From assembly GCA_030765045.1 (NCBI GenBank), contig CM060961.1, positions 30,735,305-30,799,304 on the forward strand: a DNA stretch of 64,000 nt, read 5' to 3'. Origin of the DNA: Tenodera sinensis. Its lineage: Eukaryota; Arthropoda; Insecta; Mantodea; Mantidae. Made by a program: the position numbers and the translations under genes. Below, in pieces: positions 35,226 through 46,519 of this stretch. The notes under the pieces are model-generated. The model did no database searches, was not told the DNA's origin, and was given only the letters and a program-made list of their open reading frames with translations. The number at the start of each line of letters is the position of its first letter. The stretch's first letter is position 1.

Positions 35226-35690
35226 TATTTATTTATGCCAACAAACTTACTGTTGGTGTTTTTAAACACACAAGCCGTGTGTGGGCAAAGTTTGAGAGGT
35301 AGAACTGGAACTTAAAAATTCGATGCCATAACTGGGATTTGAACCACAGACCTTCCGCTTACCAGGTGGCTGCTCTAACCACTGAGCTATTGAGGCGGCG
35401 CCGTGGCCGAGCGGTTAGTGCGCTCGCCTACCACCTAGGCGGCCCGGGTTCGATCCCAGGGACCTGCATGTGGTATTCGTGGTGGACGAAGCGGCGTCAG
35501 GGCGGGTTTTCTCCGGGTGCTCCGGTTTCCCCCGCCATCTCATTCCACCGGTGCTCCATCTTCATTCCACGTATCATCAGTGTCACCGCCTGCTGTGCCG
35601 TAGTAGTAAAAGCGGGCGTTAAACACTACAACAACACTGAGCTATTGTGACAAACTGCCAGAATGGCATTAAATTCTCAAACCAGTTCGT
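35223..35690 (-). mobile_element. tRNA-derived family A, host of a nested family B insertion
   Basis: Reversed tail and unit up to the tRNA-like core (35223-35392), interrupted by family B (35393-35635), then resuming after the duplicated actgagctattg to ccagttcgt. This proves family B inserted after family A. Confidence 0.9.
35393..35635 (+). mobile_element. tRNA-derived family B retroposon (Ser/Leu-like head), 12 bp target duplication
   Basis: The head has a perfect pol III A box (tggccgagcggttagtgcg) and B box (gggttcgatccc) about 30 bases on. A GC-rich body follows (ttctccgggtgctccggttt) and a caacaac tail. The duplication actgagctattg lies at 35381-35392 and 35636-35647. Intact boxes and a perfect duplication suggest a fairly recent insertion. 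Confidence 0.93.
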
Positions 35691-35947
35691 TAGTTTCTAA
35701 TTTGTTCTTATTTTAGATTCTGTTGCTTCACTGTTAATAGCTTCAATTTTCTTTAATTAGTTTTACAAAAACTTATTCTTCTATTTCTTACTAATTGTAA
35801 TAGACTTTTATTACATACTCCTTACAGGTATAAAGATATATGTAGGCCTAGCAATAGACAACAGAAAACAGTATGAGTACTTCACAAATTAAACCAATGA
35901 TAAAGAATATCTGGGAAATGTTAACACTGCACAAAATGTGACACAAA

Positions 35948-38149
35948 GCCATTATCATCCCGATTTTAAAGAAAAACAAACCCTCAAACAATATTAATAG
36001 TTTCAGACCAATATCTTTGACCAGTGTTATTGCAAAAGTGATGGAAAGAATGGTGGCATCTAGACTTAACTGGTTCCTAGAATATTACAACTTAATTAAT
36101 AGTTCACAGACCGGCTTCAGGCAGAATCATAGTACAAGTGAAAATGTACTCCTACTAAGCCAAGACATCAAGGAAGCTTTCAATAGAAAGGAGGATACCT
36201 TGGCAGTATTCATTGATTTTAAATCAGCATATGACTCAGTCTGGAGAAATAAATTAGTTGAGAAGTTGCAATCAATAGGTGTGAAAAGTAACATGCTTAA
36301 GTGGATAACTCAGTTTATTTCACAAAGATTTTGTGCCACAAAATATAATACATACATTTCCAAATATAAACAAACACACCGAGGACTTCCACAAGGTGCT
36401 GTTCTGAGCACAACACTCTTTAACATATATATAAATGACCTTCCATCAATAATAAAAACTTTAGAAACCAAAATTGCTTTATTTGCTGACGATGTAGTCA
36501 TTTGGACTTCAGGCTCTTCAAAAAAACCTGAATTAATTAAAGACAGAATAGAAACAGCCCTAAACAAAGTACATGAATGGAGCTCCAAAAACCTCATGAC
36601 TATCAATGTGGAAAAAACAAATTATGAATTATTTACACTAAAATACAAACCAGTTAATATTAGCATAAATTATAATGGTAAACCACTCAAAGCAGTTGAT
36701 GATGCCAAATACTTAGGCATCACTTTCGACAGAAAGCTAAGTTAGAAAAAACATATAACAAACATCTCAGAAAAGGTTGAAAAGAAATTGCAAATCCTGA
36801 AAAGGTTAGCTGGTGCTAAATGGGGCTGCTCAAGGAGAGTCCTTAACACAACATACAAAATGTATATTAAACCAAACCTCTTGTACTGTTCTGAAGCTTT
36901 AATAACAGCAGCAAATGCTAACATCAATAAACTTGAACAAATACAAAATCAGGCTCTTCGCCTAATCACTGGAGCAGTTAAATCCACACCTATTGATGCC
37001 ATGCTTGCCTTAACACGGACCCCATCAATAACAACAAAAATAGAAGAACAAGCATTGCTCCAACACGAGAAAATGTTACGACTGCCAAACTCTAAATGGA
37101 CAGAAGAGAACCTCCCCCCTTCAATCCTTAAAACTCATAGTAGTTTCCTAGAAAAGGTAACACAGATTAAATCCAAATTGAACATTCCTAACACCAGAGA
37201 AAATCTACTTATAAGAGAAAATCCATTGGAATTATTGCAACCTACCTTCAATTTGGAATTAATAGAAGAAATAAGTAAATCAGACACACCAAAAGAAATA
37301 CAAAAACTTCTAGCTCTGGAAACAATCAATACTAGGTATCCCACAGAAGAATGGCTGCACATATATACTGATGGATCCTCGAAGGAAAACCTTACTGGAG
37401 CTGGAGTTACATGTTCACATTTTTCCTTTTATCATTCTGTTGGCAGAGACACAACAAATTATGATGGAGAAATAGAGGCTATATACATTGCTCTCCGACA
37501 ATTATTAAATCTTCCCTTAAATAAATTTAACAAGACAGTAATTCTTTCAGATTCTAAAGCTGCAATTCAGGGAATATGTTCAAATACTACAAAGAAGTCA
37601 ACAAAAATTAGAGAATGCTACAAAATGTTAACACAACTCCATAAAGTTAATAAGACTGTTCATCTCCAATGGATTCCAGCACACTGTGGAGTCATGGGGA
37701 ACGAAGCTGTAGACTCACTTGCAAAGAAAGGCACAACAATAAAACAAAAGTCTAAATTCAATTTCTCATATTCCTCAATAAAACGCTTGATCATTAAAAA
37801 TATTTGTCATTCATACCTACAAGAAATAGAAACAAATGCCAAAGATAAAAAATGGATTACACTACTTTCCAATCCAGATATAATCCCCCAGAGACCAAGG
37901 AAAACAGCTGTTGCAGCCTTCCGACTATTGACAAATCATGACTGCTTGGCAAGTCATCTCTACAGAGTGGGTATCTCAGCTTCACCAATATGTGTCCTGT
38001 GTAACGATCCAGCAGAAATGAATGAAGAACACTTGAAGACCTGTGAAGCATTAAGATCAGAAGAAACTACAGTTCAAAAGTATTGGAAAGCACGAATGCT
38101 AATGGCTTCATTGCCAGATGCAAGGCACTAGAAAACAACAACAACAACA
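35948..38149 (+). mobile_element. I-group LINE, RT-RNase H part with 17 bp target duplication (copy 3)
   Basis: The element begins inside the RT (AIIIPILKKNKPS, FRPISLTS). It carries VFIDFKSAYDSVW, GLPQGAVLSTTLFNIYIND and the catalytic FADDVVIW, then a single TAG at 36743-36745 after GITFDRKLS, where relatives have Trp. The same frame then runs 447 codons through RNase H (IYTDGSS, LSDSKAAI, WIPAHCGVMGNEAVDSLAKK) to CVLCNDPAEMNEEHLKTCEA. The tail is (AAC)n. The duplication acaaaatgtgacacaaa is at 35931-35947 and 38150-38166. The 5' endonuclease region is missing; one nonsense codon is the only lesion seen. Confidence 0.95.
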
Positions 38150-38192
38150 ACAAAATGTGACACAAATTGTGTCCTTTAACAAGATCTTCATT

Positions 38193-38352
38193 ATTATTTA
38201 TTTATCCAACAAACTTACTGTTGGTGTTTTTAAACACACAAGCCATGTCTGGGCAATGCTTGAGAGGTAGAGCACCTGCCTGGTAAGTGGAGGGTCTGTG
38301 GTTCAAATCCCAGCTGTGGCATTGAATTTTTCAGTTCCAATTCTACCTCACA
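38193..38352 (-). mobile_element. tRNA-derived family A, short palindromic copy
   Basis: Reversed tail at left, through gagaggtag, then an inverted core (agcacctgcctggtaag, ggttcaaatcc) ending ctacctc. The duplication aagatcttcatt is at 38181-38192 and 38353-38364. It lies 26 bp past the 3' duplication of the LINE. Confidence 0.9.
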
Positions 38353-38389
38353 AAGATCTTCATTTTTTGTGTAGTTAGTTTTTATCTTT

Positions 38390-39245
38390 TCTCTTATAGT
38401 TTACCAATTATGCAAAAGTCAGTCAGAATGCGGAGGACTTTATGGGATATTTAAAATATGCATTTTATGTGTGATGCAAGTGTGTTAAACTTATACTATT
38501 TTAATCAAAATCTTTAGAGCTGTTTTTGAGAAAATCAGATTTCAGAAAATGTTCCAGTTAAAGCATATTTGGGGTTCAGGGAATTTTCTTGAAAATCACA
38601 TAACACTTGCAGGAAGGCTTCTATTACAGACTTTGTTGTAGCTACAAGAATGCTAAAGAAGGCTTACACAATAGTAAAATCTTTAAAAAGTGGAGTGTTT
38701 GCTTTGAAGTGTCACCGTTTCATGACCAGGAGAGAGAAAAAGAACAATCTGTAAAGTATTTGAAATTCAAAAGAATAATATAGAATATTTTGGAAATGAT
38801 AAATGTCACAAAAGAGTTCATTTGAAAAAATTGTGTTTTAGTGAGATCTAAATGTTCTGTTTATCCCTTCAGGTTTACAAATTGTACAAAACTATACAAA
38901 AATTAATTAAGATGAAAATTTTAGAGCTATTTCTAGAAAATTCAGATTATACATATTGTCATGCAAATATCTTAAACATATAGTATTTTAATAAAAATTG
39001 TTGGAGCCATTTTTGAGAAAATAAAAATAAGCAATTATTTTTCCTTGTAAGGTATAGTTTGGGATTTTCTTGAAAATCTTTGTGTTGCATTGTTTGAAGA
39101 GGCTGAACTCAAATACCAAGCTTGATATTTAACTGGCTTTTAGTTTTTGAGTTATGTTGTTTACAGACACACAGATGGATAGACACACATTTTGAGCCTC
39201 AAATTGTATATTTCCAGTGAAATTTAATATGGAATTTTGGTTGAA
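38390..39245. repeat. Dispersed non-coding repeat (family R)
   Basis: Two partial units are visible, each with ttttaatcaaaat or a close variant, then a gagaaaat block. The end has accaagcttgatatttaac, ttttgagttatgttg and acagacacacagatgg. Same family as 12860-13500. Confidence 0.55.
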
Positions 39246-39359
39246 GTATAATACTTTTTCTTATCTACTATAGACAAGCAGTAGAGAAAGTGAAAATGGT
39301 GGTATGCTTTACTTTTGTGTCAATTTTCACTTAATGTAGACACTGTTTGAATGTTACAG

Positions 39360-39627
39360 AAAGGACAGCTAGGACGACCCTCTCCCAGCACGGGACCAGA
39401 ATCTCCAGTTCCAAGTAACAGTAGCAACAGGAAGGATGGTCGTCTGGCACGAGATGGCCCATGGTATTCTTACCCTGGGCTGGTACCAAACATAGGGCCG
39501 AGACATGGTCGACGTGCCACATGGGTTGGTGCTTCTGGAGACCAGACATACCTCAAAATAGACGAGAGTCTAATCAATTCACTGAGTCTTACTCGCTCTA
39601 CCGTTATGGCAAATAAAACTAGCATAA
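39360..39627 (+). CDS. hiw: Highwire/MYCBP2 ortholog, exon after the RCC1 propeller
   Basis: KGQLGRPSPSTG finishes the RCC1 blade begun in the previous exon. A Ser/Pro/Asn-rich linker follows (PVPSNSSNRKDGR), then WYSYPGLVPNIGPRHGRRAT and WVGASGDQTYLKIDESLINS, which resembles one more propeller-like blade with the invariant GASGDQT. The exon ends STVMANKTSIS. Acceptor gttacag and donor ATAA|GTAAGT are good; phase is 0 in, 1 out. The preceding intron carries a full 3' end of an I-group LINE, yet the exon itself is clean. Confidence 0.95.
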
Positions 39628-39884
39628 GTAAGTAGCATTGCTGTTAACCTGCACAATAGATAAATGGTAGATAAATAGATAAATTTGTTTCTTCAGCATA
39701 CACATTAATATTCAGCTGGATAACCCTATGATATATTAATGTAATTATTACTAAATAAGACAACATGTATTAATGAACCTCGATAATGGGTAAGGAAACC
39801 TAGTAACTCCATTAATCTAAGTACAAGTTGTCTCTCTCTTATTTTTTTTTTTTTTTTTTTGAGGGGGGGAGAGCTTGAAGATTA

Positions 39885-40095
39885 AAATCCTTTAGTAGGA
39901 TAGGTCATACGGGCAGTGAATGAGCAAAAATGGTTGAAAGATTTCTCAAATAAGCCCAGGATCCCTGGAGCCTATAGTTACCCGACATTCATCTTCTCAG
40001 GATAAAACCTTATCCAGGTAACTCATTGTAATTGAGATTCAAAGTCAGGGCTTCATAAATGCAAGGCAGATACAATACTCTTACAGGACAGAGGT
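39885..40095 (-). mobile_element. tRNA-derived family C retroposon, diverged copy
   Basis: Resembles 57840-58035 (ttctcaggataaaacc, aggtaactcatt, acaggacagaggtgg). The tRNA-like boxes are eroded. A poly(T) tract at 39842-39862 precedes it, the expected reversed A-tail. Confidence 0.5.
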
Positions 40096-40202
40096 GGATA
40101 CTTTGTAATTAATTATGGCTTACTGCTCTAATGACTGTTCTGTTATGCAATAAAAAAGACATAATACTATTAGAATTCTTTCTGTGGGAAAACACAATAA
40201 GT

Positions 40203-40420
40203 TAGAGAGGTAGAATTGGAACTGAAAAACTCATTGTCACAGCTGGGATTTGAACCACAGACCCTTCACTTACTAGGCACTCTAACCATTAAGCTACTGT
40301 GACAACCTGCCAGAATGACATTGAATTCTTCCACCAATTTGTATTTCTCCCAGTAAATCACAAAGGCAGTCTCGATCAGAGACAATTATATCAATGGTGA
40401 CTTACTATCATTACAATAAA
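40203..40420 (-). mobile_element. tRNA-derived family A, subfamily 2 copy
   Basis: Starts at gagaggtag, includes the reversed core (ggatttgaaccacag, ctctaaccattaagctac), and ends near gacttactat. It lies about 230 bp upstream of the exon at 40649. Confidence 0.85.
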
Positions 40421-40648
40421 TGGCTCTACTTGTCATGAAATCTTGCAAATAAAATCAGAATCAGAATAAGCTGTCTTAATGTATTTGGAAAGATTGCCAA
40501 GTATTATAAAATACTATTTGAGGATCAAGGGAAACAATCAGCATAAAACTAAATTATCTTTTCAGAATTGTACAGTGACTCAGATTCAATACTTAAGAAA
40601 TATGGTTGAACCAAAGCTTTAAATTGTTTGTGTTTTGTTTTATTACAG

Positions 40649-40802
40649 TTCTTCTTCCTACACAGAGTGATCATGCAGGGTCTTTCAAATGTCTTGCCAT
40701 TAACAAACGAGATGGCAACTGCAGCAGTTTTTGTGGTAATGATCAAGTTGACTTTTCAAGCACAGCAACTTGTCTCGATCCTCTTTATAATGTTCTGTGG
40801 AG
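40649..40802 (+). CDS. hiw: Highwire/MYCBP2 ortholog, exon between RCC1 and PHR domains
   Basis: Joined in frame to the previous exon it reads ILLPTQSDHAGSFKCLAINK and ends STATCLDPLYNVLWR. The motif CLDPLYNVLW is characteristic of MYCBP2-family proteins between the propeller and the first PHR domain. Acceptor tattacag and donor AG|GTAAGT are strong; entry phase 1, exit phase 2. A GC-richer open segment at 43290-43433 could look like the next exon but terminates in the required frame. The exon at 44150 joins directly and in phase, giving LWSYHPGTHEMTC. Confidence 0.94.
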
Positions 40803-40859
40803 GTAAGTGTGACTTATACCACGCATAAGAAAAGAATTAGGTTTTACCTGTAGAATAGG

Positions 40860-41830
40860 GGTCAGCAAAATTGTACCGACTGATGATATGACATAATACC
40901 ACTGTCAGGGGCAAAGCAGTATGTAGCGCTCCCTCCTTCACATAACACACGTTCAGAGGTAAACAAGAAGTGGTGTACACCTCATCAATAAGACATACTT
41001 CTTTCAAAATAACAAAAATGCAAGGTAACCTTCCCATTCCAAGAGGAGTGGGAAGAACAACATATTTGTTGTGCTATGGACAAGAATGTGAAATGTCTGT
41101 CATGTTTGAAAAGTTTTTATTTGTGTTTACAAGTCAAACATTAAAGGACATTATGAATATTGTTTCAAAGACCACAAGCAAGTCACAGATAGGAAATGTT
41201 AAGGCATTTTAAAAGAATAATATAAAACAAACATTTGTCCATAATCGTAATCATAATGTTTAAATATTCACTTAAAGTTTATAGTCAAGAAAAGAAGTGG
41301 ATTAGAAAGTGTACTAATTCTAAAAGACCTAAAACGTTAAAGGTCATTATGTAAAAATCACAATTAGAAAATAAAACTGGTTTAGATGTAGAGAACTTGA
41401 TATGGCAAGATTTCTGTCTCTCCATCAGCATAAATTACTACTATGTTTGGCTCAGCATATATGTGCAAGCAATTGTTTTATAAACTGAAGATTGTAAAAT
41501 CTAGCAGATTGCAATTGACATGAGAACCTACATGTTCTGTTGTGCGTCAGTACTTGTGAATTAACATTAGATGTATGCGAAACTATAATGCTCCAGATAA
41601 AGTAAAGAATAAATTAATGAAAACTAAATGTTAAAGCCCTCTCAATCCATATGTATTCAGTATGTATAAAATCAACTGTTTGTTGAAAAGTTTCTTTACG
41701 CCGCCACTGGAACTTTTAAACCCCTTTCAAACCATGGTTATGTGCATATCGGTTTGCGTTCCGTGACATAACCATTCGTGCACTTGCAATGACCCATTTC
41801 CTGACTCCTGCTATGGAAGTAGGAAAGGAA
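40860..41830. other. Intron remainder, nothing recognised
   Basis: No gene or repeat recognised; the small plus frame at 40970-41212 has no supporting motif. Confidence 0.45.
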
Positions 41831-41848
41831 AGCAAATGAATAGGAATT

Positions 41849-42152
41849 ATTATTTATTTATGCCAACAGTAAGTTTGCTGGCATAAATAAATAATAATTA
41901 CCATCTGAAGGTTATTTAATCCTGGGACATAAAGTAATTACAATAGTAAGTCACCATTGGGGTAATTTGTCTCTGATGTGAGACTGCCTTTGTGGTTTAC
42001 CAGGAGAAACACGAACTGGTTTGAGAATTCAATGTCATTCTGGCAGGTTGTCACAGTAGCTTAATGGTTAGAGCACCTGCCTAGTGAGCGGAGGGTCTGT
42101 GGTTCAAATCCCAGCTGTGGCATTGAATTTTTAAGTTCCAGTTCTACCTCTC
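41849..42152 (+). mobile_element. tRNA-derived family A, near-full unit with 15 bp target duplication
   Basis: Left end is a reversed tail scrap (attatttatttatgccaaca) folded against its own copy, then one unit in plus orientation with A box (agcttaatggttagagc) and B box (ggttcaaatcc), ending exactly at ctacctctc. The duplication aaatgaataggaatt is at 41834-41848 and 42153-42167. Confidence 0.93.
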
Positions 42153-42322
42153 AAATGAATAGGAATTTAACACAAGTTGGAACCCAAGCATTTTATTTGA
42201 AACATGAAAATAAATTAATAATAGGATGCTAAATGTTATCTTTTTTTTTTTATTTATTTTTTTTTTTTTATTGTGCAGATAGATCTTTAACTAGGGCCCT
42301 ATCCTAGGTAATATGTATAAAT

Positions 42323-42598
42323 GATTTGAGAGGTAGAGTCGGAACTGAACAATTCAATGCCACAACTGGGGTTCGAACCACAGATCCTCCGCTCACTAGG
42401 CAGGTGCTCTAACCACTAAGCTACTTTGACAGCCTGCCAGAATGACCTGTGGTTAAAGTGCTCCCCTAGTGAGAGGAAGGTCTGTGGTTCAAATTCCAGC
42501 TGTGGCATTGACTTTTTCAGTTCTGACTCTACCTCTCAAACATTGCCCACATACGTCTTGTGTGTTTAAAAACACCAACTGTAAGTTTGTTGACATAA
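42323..42598 (+). mobile_element. tRNA-derived family A, palindromic copy
   Basis: Minus half begins at gagaggtag; the plus half from gacctgtggttaaagtgc ends in ATAAATAAATAAT. Flanks taatatgtataaat and taatatatataaat look like a duplication with one mismatch. Confidence 0.85.
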
Positions 42599-43745
42599 AT
42601 AAATAATATATATAAATTACCATACTGTTTCATAAATTTTTTCTCACTAAGGTACAATTATTACTAGTTTATAAATTTGTATTTTTTGTGAACATTTGGA
42701 AGTTTGCTGTATAACATATCAGTTCTCATTTAAAGGCTAGTTCTCAGTACCCTGAGAGTTCGAATCCGGAGCAGGAAGCAAAACAACATAAAACATTTTG
42801 GTTCATAACTTCCAGAAATCAGAACAGAAATGCATATCACTGAGCATGTTGTTAAGCATGGAAAGCGATTTTGCACATTGGGGCAGTGCTTTGAGCACAG
42901 TCCTCGGATATAAACAAAAAACTTGCCCAGTGTATTTACTGTACCACTGAAGTGACCACCATCTCAGGCAAATCCACACAAATCAAAATGTAATGCCTGA
43001 CAGGTGTTAATGTTGCTTAAATGACTATTCGTTCAAGTAATAATAATGATTTAGTGATGATAGTTAAGGAAGCAGAAAAATGAAACCATTCAAACTGTGT
43101 TTTTGGGCTGCCATAAAGGGATAGAGATTTTTCCAATAATGCACATTGTCATTATCATCTCTTAGGAGCTAAAGTATTGTGATTACTTTTAATACATAAA
43201 TAAATAAGTCTTTCTCTTCATTTTCCTAAAACAATTGCATTCATTTGTGGATTATCGGACTGAAATAAAACTAATGATCTTCTCATAAATGACAGCCGAA
43301 GCAGCCACTCCACCCATCAATGCTTTTACCTGGTGCATGTCTTTGTCACCTGCCCTTCCCATCCCCGTGACTGTCAGTAATGCCAGGCAATACCTCCCCT
43401 AACCTCCTCCTCCATCTGTCCATTCAACCAAGGTGAGTGAAAAACTGTGACATTGCTACATTTCTCTCAGAAATTAAACTTTGCATATCTTAACATTAAA
43501 TTGTGGCTAGATTTATTCAAATTGGGGTAAAAAGGCATTACAGCATTGTTCACACAATGTTTGTGTGGCAGTTATTAAAATAATAAATCATTTATATCCA
43601 TTCTCAAGAAGCTAGATGTTTCTAAATATTTGACACAGGTTATTTTTTTTTCAGTGAAACAGCTCTTTATTGACAATAATTGTATTGGACACATGCTACA
43701 CTCATAATGTGGAATCTCTGGTTAACATATGGCCAAAGCAGTATC

Positions 43746-43820
43746 ATCCATCAATGAAAAATATTGGAGAGCAAGAGGATTAATGACTTCATTGTCAGAA
43801 ATCCAGCATTAGCTAACAAC
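43746..43820 (+). mobile_element. 3' scrap of the RNase H LINE of 5712-7200
   Basis: gaaaaatattggagagcaag through cagcattagctaacaac match the LINE 3' end in plus orientation. The following 43840-43990 resembles family R. Confidence 0.75.
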
Positions 43821-44149
43821 ATCTTTCTAAAACTATTCAAGCAGCCTTTAACCAACTTTTAATTGTTGAGTTATGCTGTCAATACACACAGTACATGCAT
43901 CTTTCTAAAATGATTCAGGCAGCCTCAAAACATGTATTGTCAGTGAAATCTTAATATCCAAGGTTTCTTGGCTGAATGGAATACTTCCTCTTACCTTCTG
44001 TATGTAGGTCACAGAGAAAGTAAACATGTGGAGAATTTATGTTCAAAATAAAGAGTAATGTAAATAAGAGGTTGGAGAAGAAAATTAAATAAAAGCATGT
44101 AGTCTGCTGTGAAAAGAAAGTGTGTAACAGAATATGGTGAATTTTGCAG

Positions 44150-44439
44150 TTACCATCCAGGGACACATGAGATGACCTGCTACAATGTAGTGGCCTGTGA
44201 GACCCGTGCAACAGCTTCACTACCACCCTCCATCCTGAGCCCTGAGCTGGCTCTTCCTGTAGTGTCATCGTGTTTTGTGACAAGATCCCAGGCAGCATTG
44301 CATTTGCTCAGTTGTCTGGATACCTTGACACAGGCACAGGATCAGCGCTTTACTGTACGAGAAGAGAGCGAGGATCGCCAGGCTGGCTGTGGCAAGGTGT
44401 ACAGCAGAGAGGACTTTTCAGCTGTCACTCGTTTCGAAA
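44150..44439 (+). CDS. hiw: Highwire/MYCBP2 ortholog, exon leading into PHR domain 1
   Basis: It encodes YHPGTHEMTCYNVVACETRA, SILSPELALPVVSSCFVTRS and QAALHLLSCLDTLTQAQDQR, and ends VYSREDFSAVTRFES. The AALHLLSCLDTLT block and the REDF-V-RFES lead-in to the PHR fold are recognisable family features. Acceptor attttgcag, donor GAAA|GTAAGA; entry phase 2, exit phase 1, so the serine of FES is split by the intron. A PLE fragment lies in the next intron in the opposite orientation. Confidence 0.96.
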
Positions 44440-44654
44440 GTAAGACATCTCTGTGTCTGCAATCAAAATGTATCCAGTGTTTTACAATTTTGAATCAGTA
44501 GCTAATGTTAACATATAATGAGCTGCCAAACATAAATAACATTTTAAAACATTAACATTAAAGGTAAGTTTGAGTTCAAACTCATAAAATCAAATTTAAA
44601 CATGAAGAATACTTCACTGTTAATAGTGCTTCTATTAAAATAGCAATTTTGAGT

Positions 44655-45690
44655 CGATTAATAATACTAAACACTCACTTTTAAATTATTATTTATTTAT
44701 GCCAACAAACTTACTGTTGGTGTTTTTAAACACACTTTTAAATTTTCCCGGTACATGTTCCGCAAGCTAGCTTTCCTCCATTGTCAACCAGACATTGACT
44801 GAACTGTAGAGGTTGGTTCCCTTGGTTGGTATCTTCTTGTAGACTGCTCTGGTGGTGCTTTTAAGAACTTGTATAACAGATCGCCATGTGGTATATCAAA
44901 ATTGAAAACTTGGTCTTTGTTTTTCCAGATGAAGATCTGTTCCCACGTTGACAACTCTTGGTTTCCTGATATGTGTTTTAATAATTTTGGATCAGGATTA
45001 ATGTTGGATTTTATTTTCAAAAAGGGGTGGCAACTGCTGATTTTTCTAAATGTTCGTATTTTATACACCTGAAATGTTTTTTTGTTCTCATTTCCAAATT
45101 CCTCTTAGTTTTCCCTATATACACCTGGTTGCAGTTATTGCATTCTATTTGGTAGATTCCAGATTTTTTATTTGCTGCAATGCTGTCTTTAGTATTTGAG
45201 CCAAGTAAGTTTTTAACGCTATATCTGTTGATTGGAGCCAATTGTTTATTGTATTCTTTAAAAGTCTTTTTGAACTTGTCAAATGTCTTTGGGTGGTATG
45301 TGAATTTTTTTAATGACATTTCTTTTTTTGGTTTGCTTAGGGTGGTTGTTTCCTTTACTAGTTTCTTCTTTTTTGCTACATTCACTTTTTTATATATCCA
45401 AGATTTCCGGAAGCCATTAATTTCTGCAAGTCTAATGATTTCTTTAAGTTCTACTTGATATTTCTGTGTTGAAAGTGGTATGTTCTCTAGCTGCCAATTA
45501 AACTGTTGAAAGCTGCTTGTTTGTGTGGTCTTGAGTTGAAGCTATTGCATTTTATATAATTATCTGTCTGCTGGTTTTCTGTAGATCCCAAAGGTATTTC
45601 TCTTTTTTGTTTTTATGATTTTTAAATCTAAAAATGGAAGTTGCCCATCTATTTCTGTTTCTATGGAAATCCTAATCATTTCATCTTGGA
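44655..45690 (-). mobile_element. Penelope-like element, 3' part with GIY-YIG nuclease (third copy)
   Basis: Minus-strand order: FLDLKIIKTKKRNTFGIYRK (RT end), LKEIIRLAEINGFRKSWIYK, KETTTLSKPKKEMSLKKFTY, then SGIYQIECNNCNQVYIGKTK and NLEMRTKKHF. A frame break near 45010-45060 follows, then DPKLLKHISGNQELSTWEQI. This is the same family as 23128-24545 but a separate, older copy; the RT palm is lost. The terminus lies at 44655-44760 with a 45 bp insertion in it. Confidence 0.9.
44688..44732 (-). mobile_element. 45 bp tail of family A inserted in a PLE end
   Basis: Only the reversed tail (attatttatttatgccaaca ... gtgtttttaaaca) is present, flanked by a perfect 12 bp duplication cacttttaaatt at 44676-44687 and 44733-44744. 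It shows that very short 5'-truncated copies are made. Confidence 0.92.
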
Positions 45691-46440
45691 CAGCTCTCTG
45701 CAATACATTTTATACAATTACATTTTGTCACTGGACAGTTTGTATCATGCTCACATTTGTTATAGTTCTTTATTTATAGTTTTTCTCTTCTATTTTTATT
45801 GGTCTTATCCCTTTATTCTTTATCTGTCTACACCACCCTTTCTTTATAAGCTTTTTCCCCTCCATAATTTTGTTTCCCAATATTTTCTATACTCACTCGT
45901 TATTAAGACTTTTCTCCTTTGGTTTCTTTCTCCCCATGTACCCTACTTCACGGACGCTTCCTTGATTTCACGTTTACAATCACATACTTAGTTTAACTTA
46001 ACATACTATCTTCCTTCTTTTACTCCTAAGTGCAAGTTTCAAAATGATTTGCTATGTCTCATCACATGGCGAGGTCTATGTGTTGCCAGTTTGTTCTGCT
46101 TTATACATTTTGGTTCTGTTATTTCATGTGCAATAAACCGCTTGCCTTTAGTCTTATCTTACCATACACAACAGATGTCTTTCTGATCACTTTTCTTTTC
46201 ACAACTGTACTTTACAATGATTTCTTTGTCAGGATTGCCCCCTTGCAGTCACTACTTACTAATTTAATAGCCTCAGTTATTAATTCACTCCTTTCTTCCT
46301 TTTCTTTATTCTTCTTCTTGTTCCCCTTTCTGTCACTTCCTATCTCAGCCAGAACTTCACTCAAGATCATTTCTCCTTCCCATGCTGCACTGCCTGACAC
46401 AACTGTTGCATGCACATTTTGAAGAGTTATATTTAATAGT
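45690..46440. other. Pyrimidine-rich intron stretch
   Basis: T/C-rich on the plus strand with long but uninformative open frames (45641-45991, 46054-46422). No motif or repeat recognised. Confidence 0.4.
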
Positions 46441-46519
46441 TAAAGGTAAGTTTTATTTACAGTATACATTGCTTACTTTACAAAATTAGGACTTTTTTTT
46501 AGGACAATTGTTCCCGTCT

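Noticed and set aside
35880..35947. An extra upstream coding piece and a second nonsense codon in the LINE at 35948
   Set aside because: The bases acaaaatgtgacacaaa before the LINE are the target duplication, repeated at 38150-38166. The apparent TGA is host sequence, so the element starts at 35948.
45641..46422. Long hydrophobic plus-strand ORFs as membrane proteins
   Set aside because: The stretch is pyrimidine-rich, which makes any reading look hydrophobic. There is no start context, motif or splice support.
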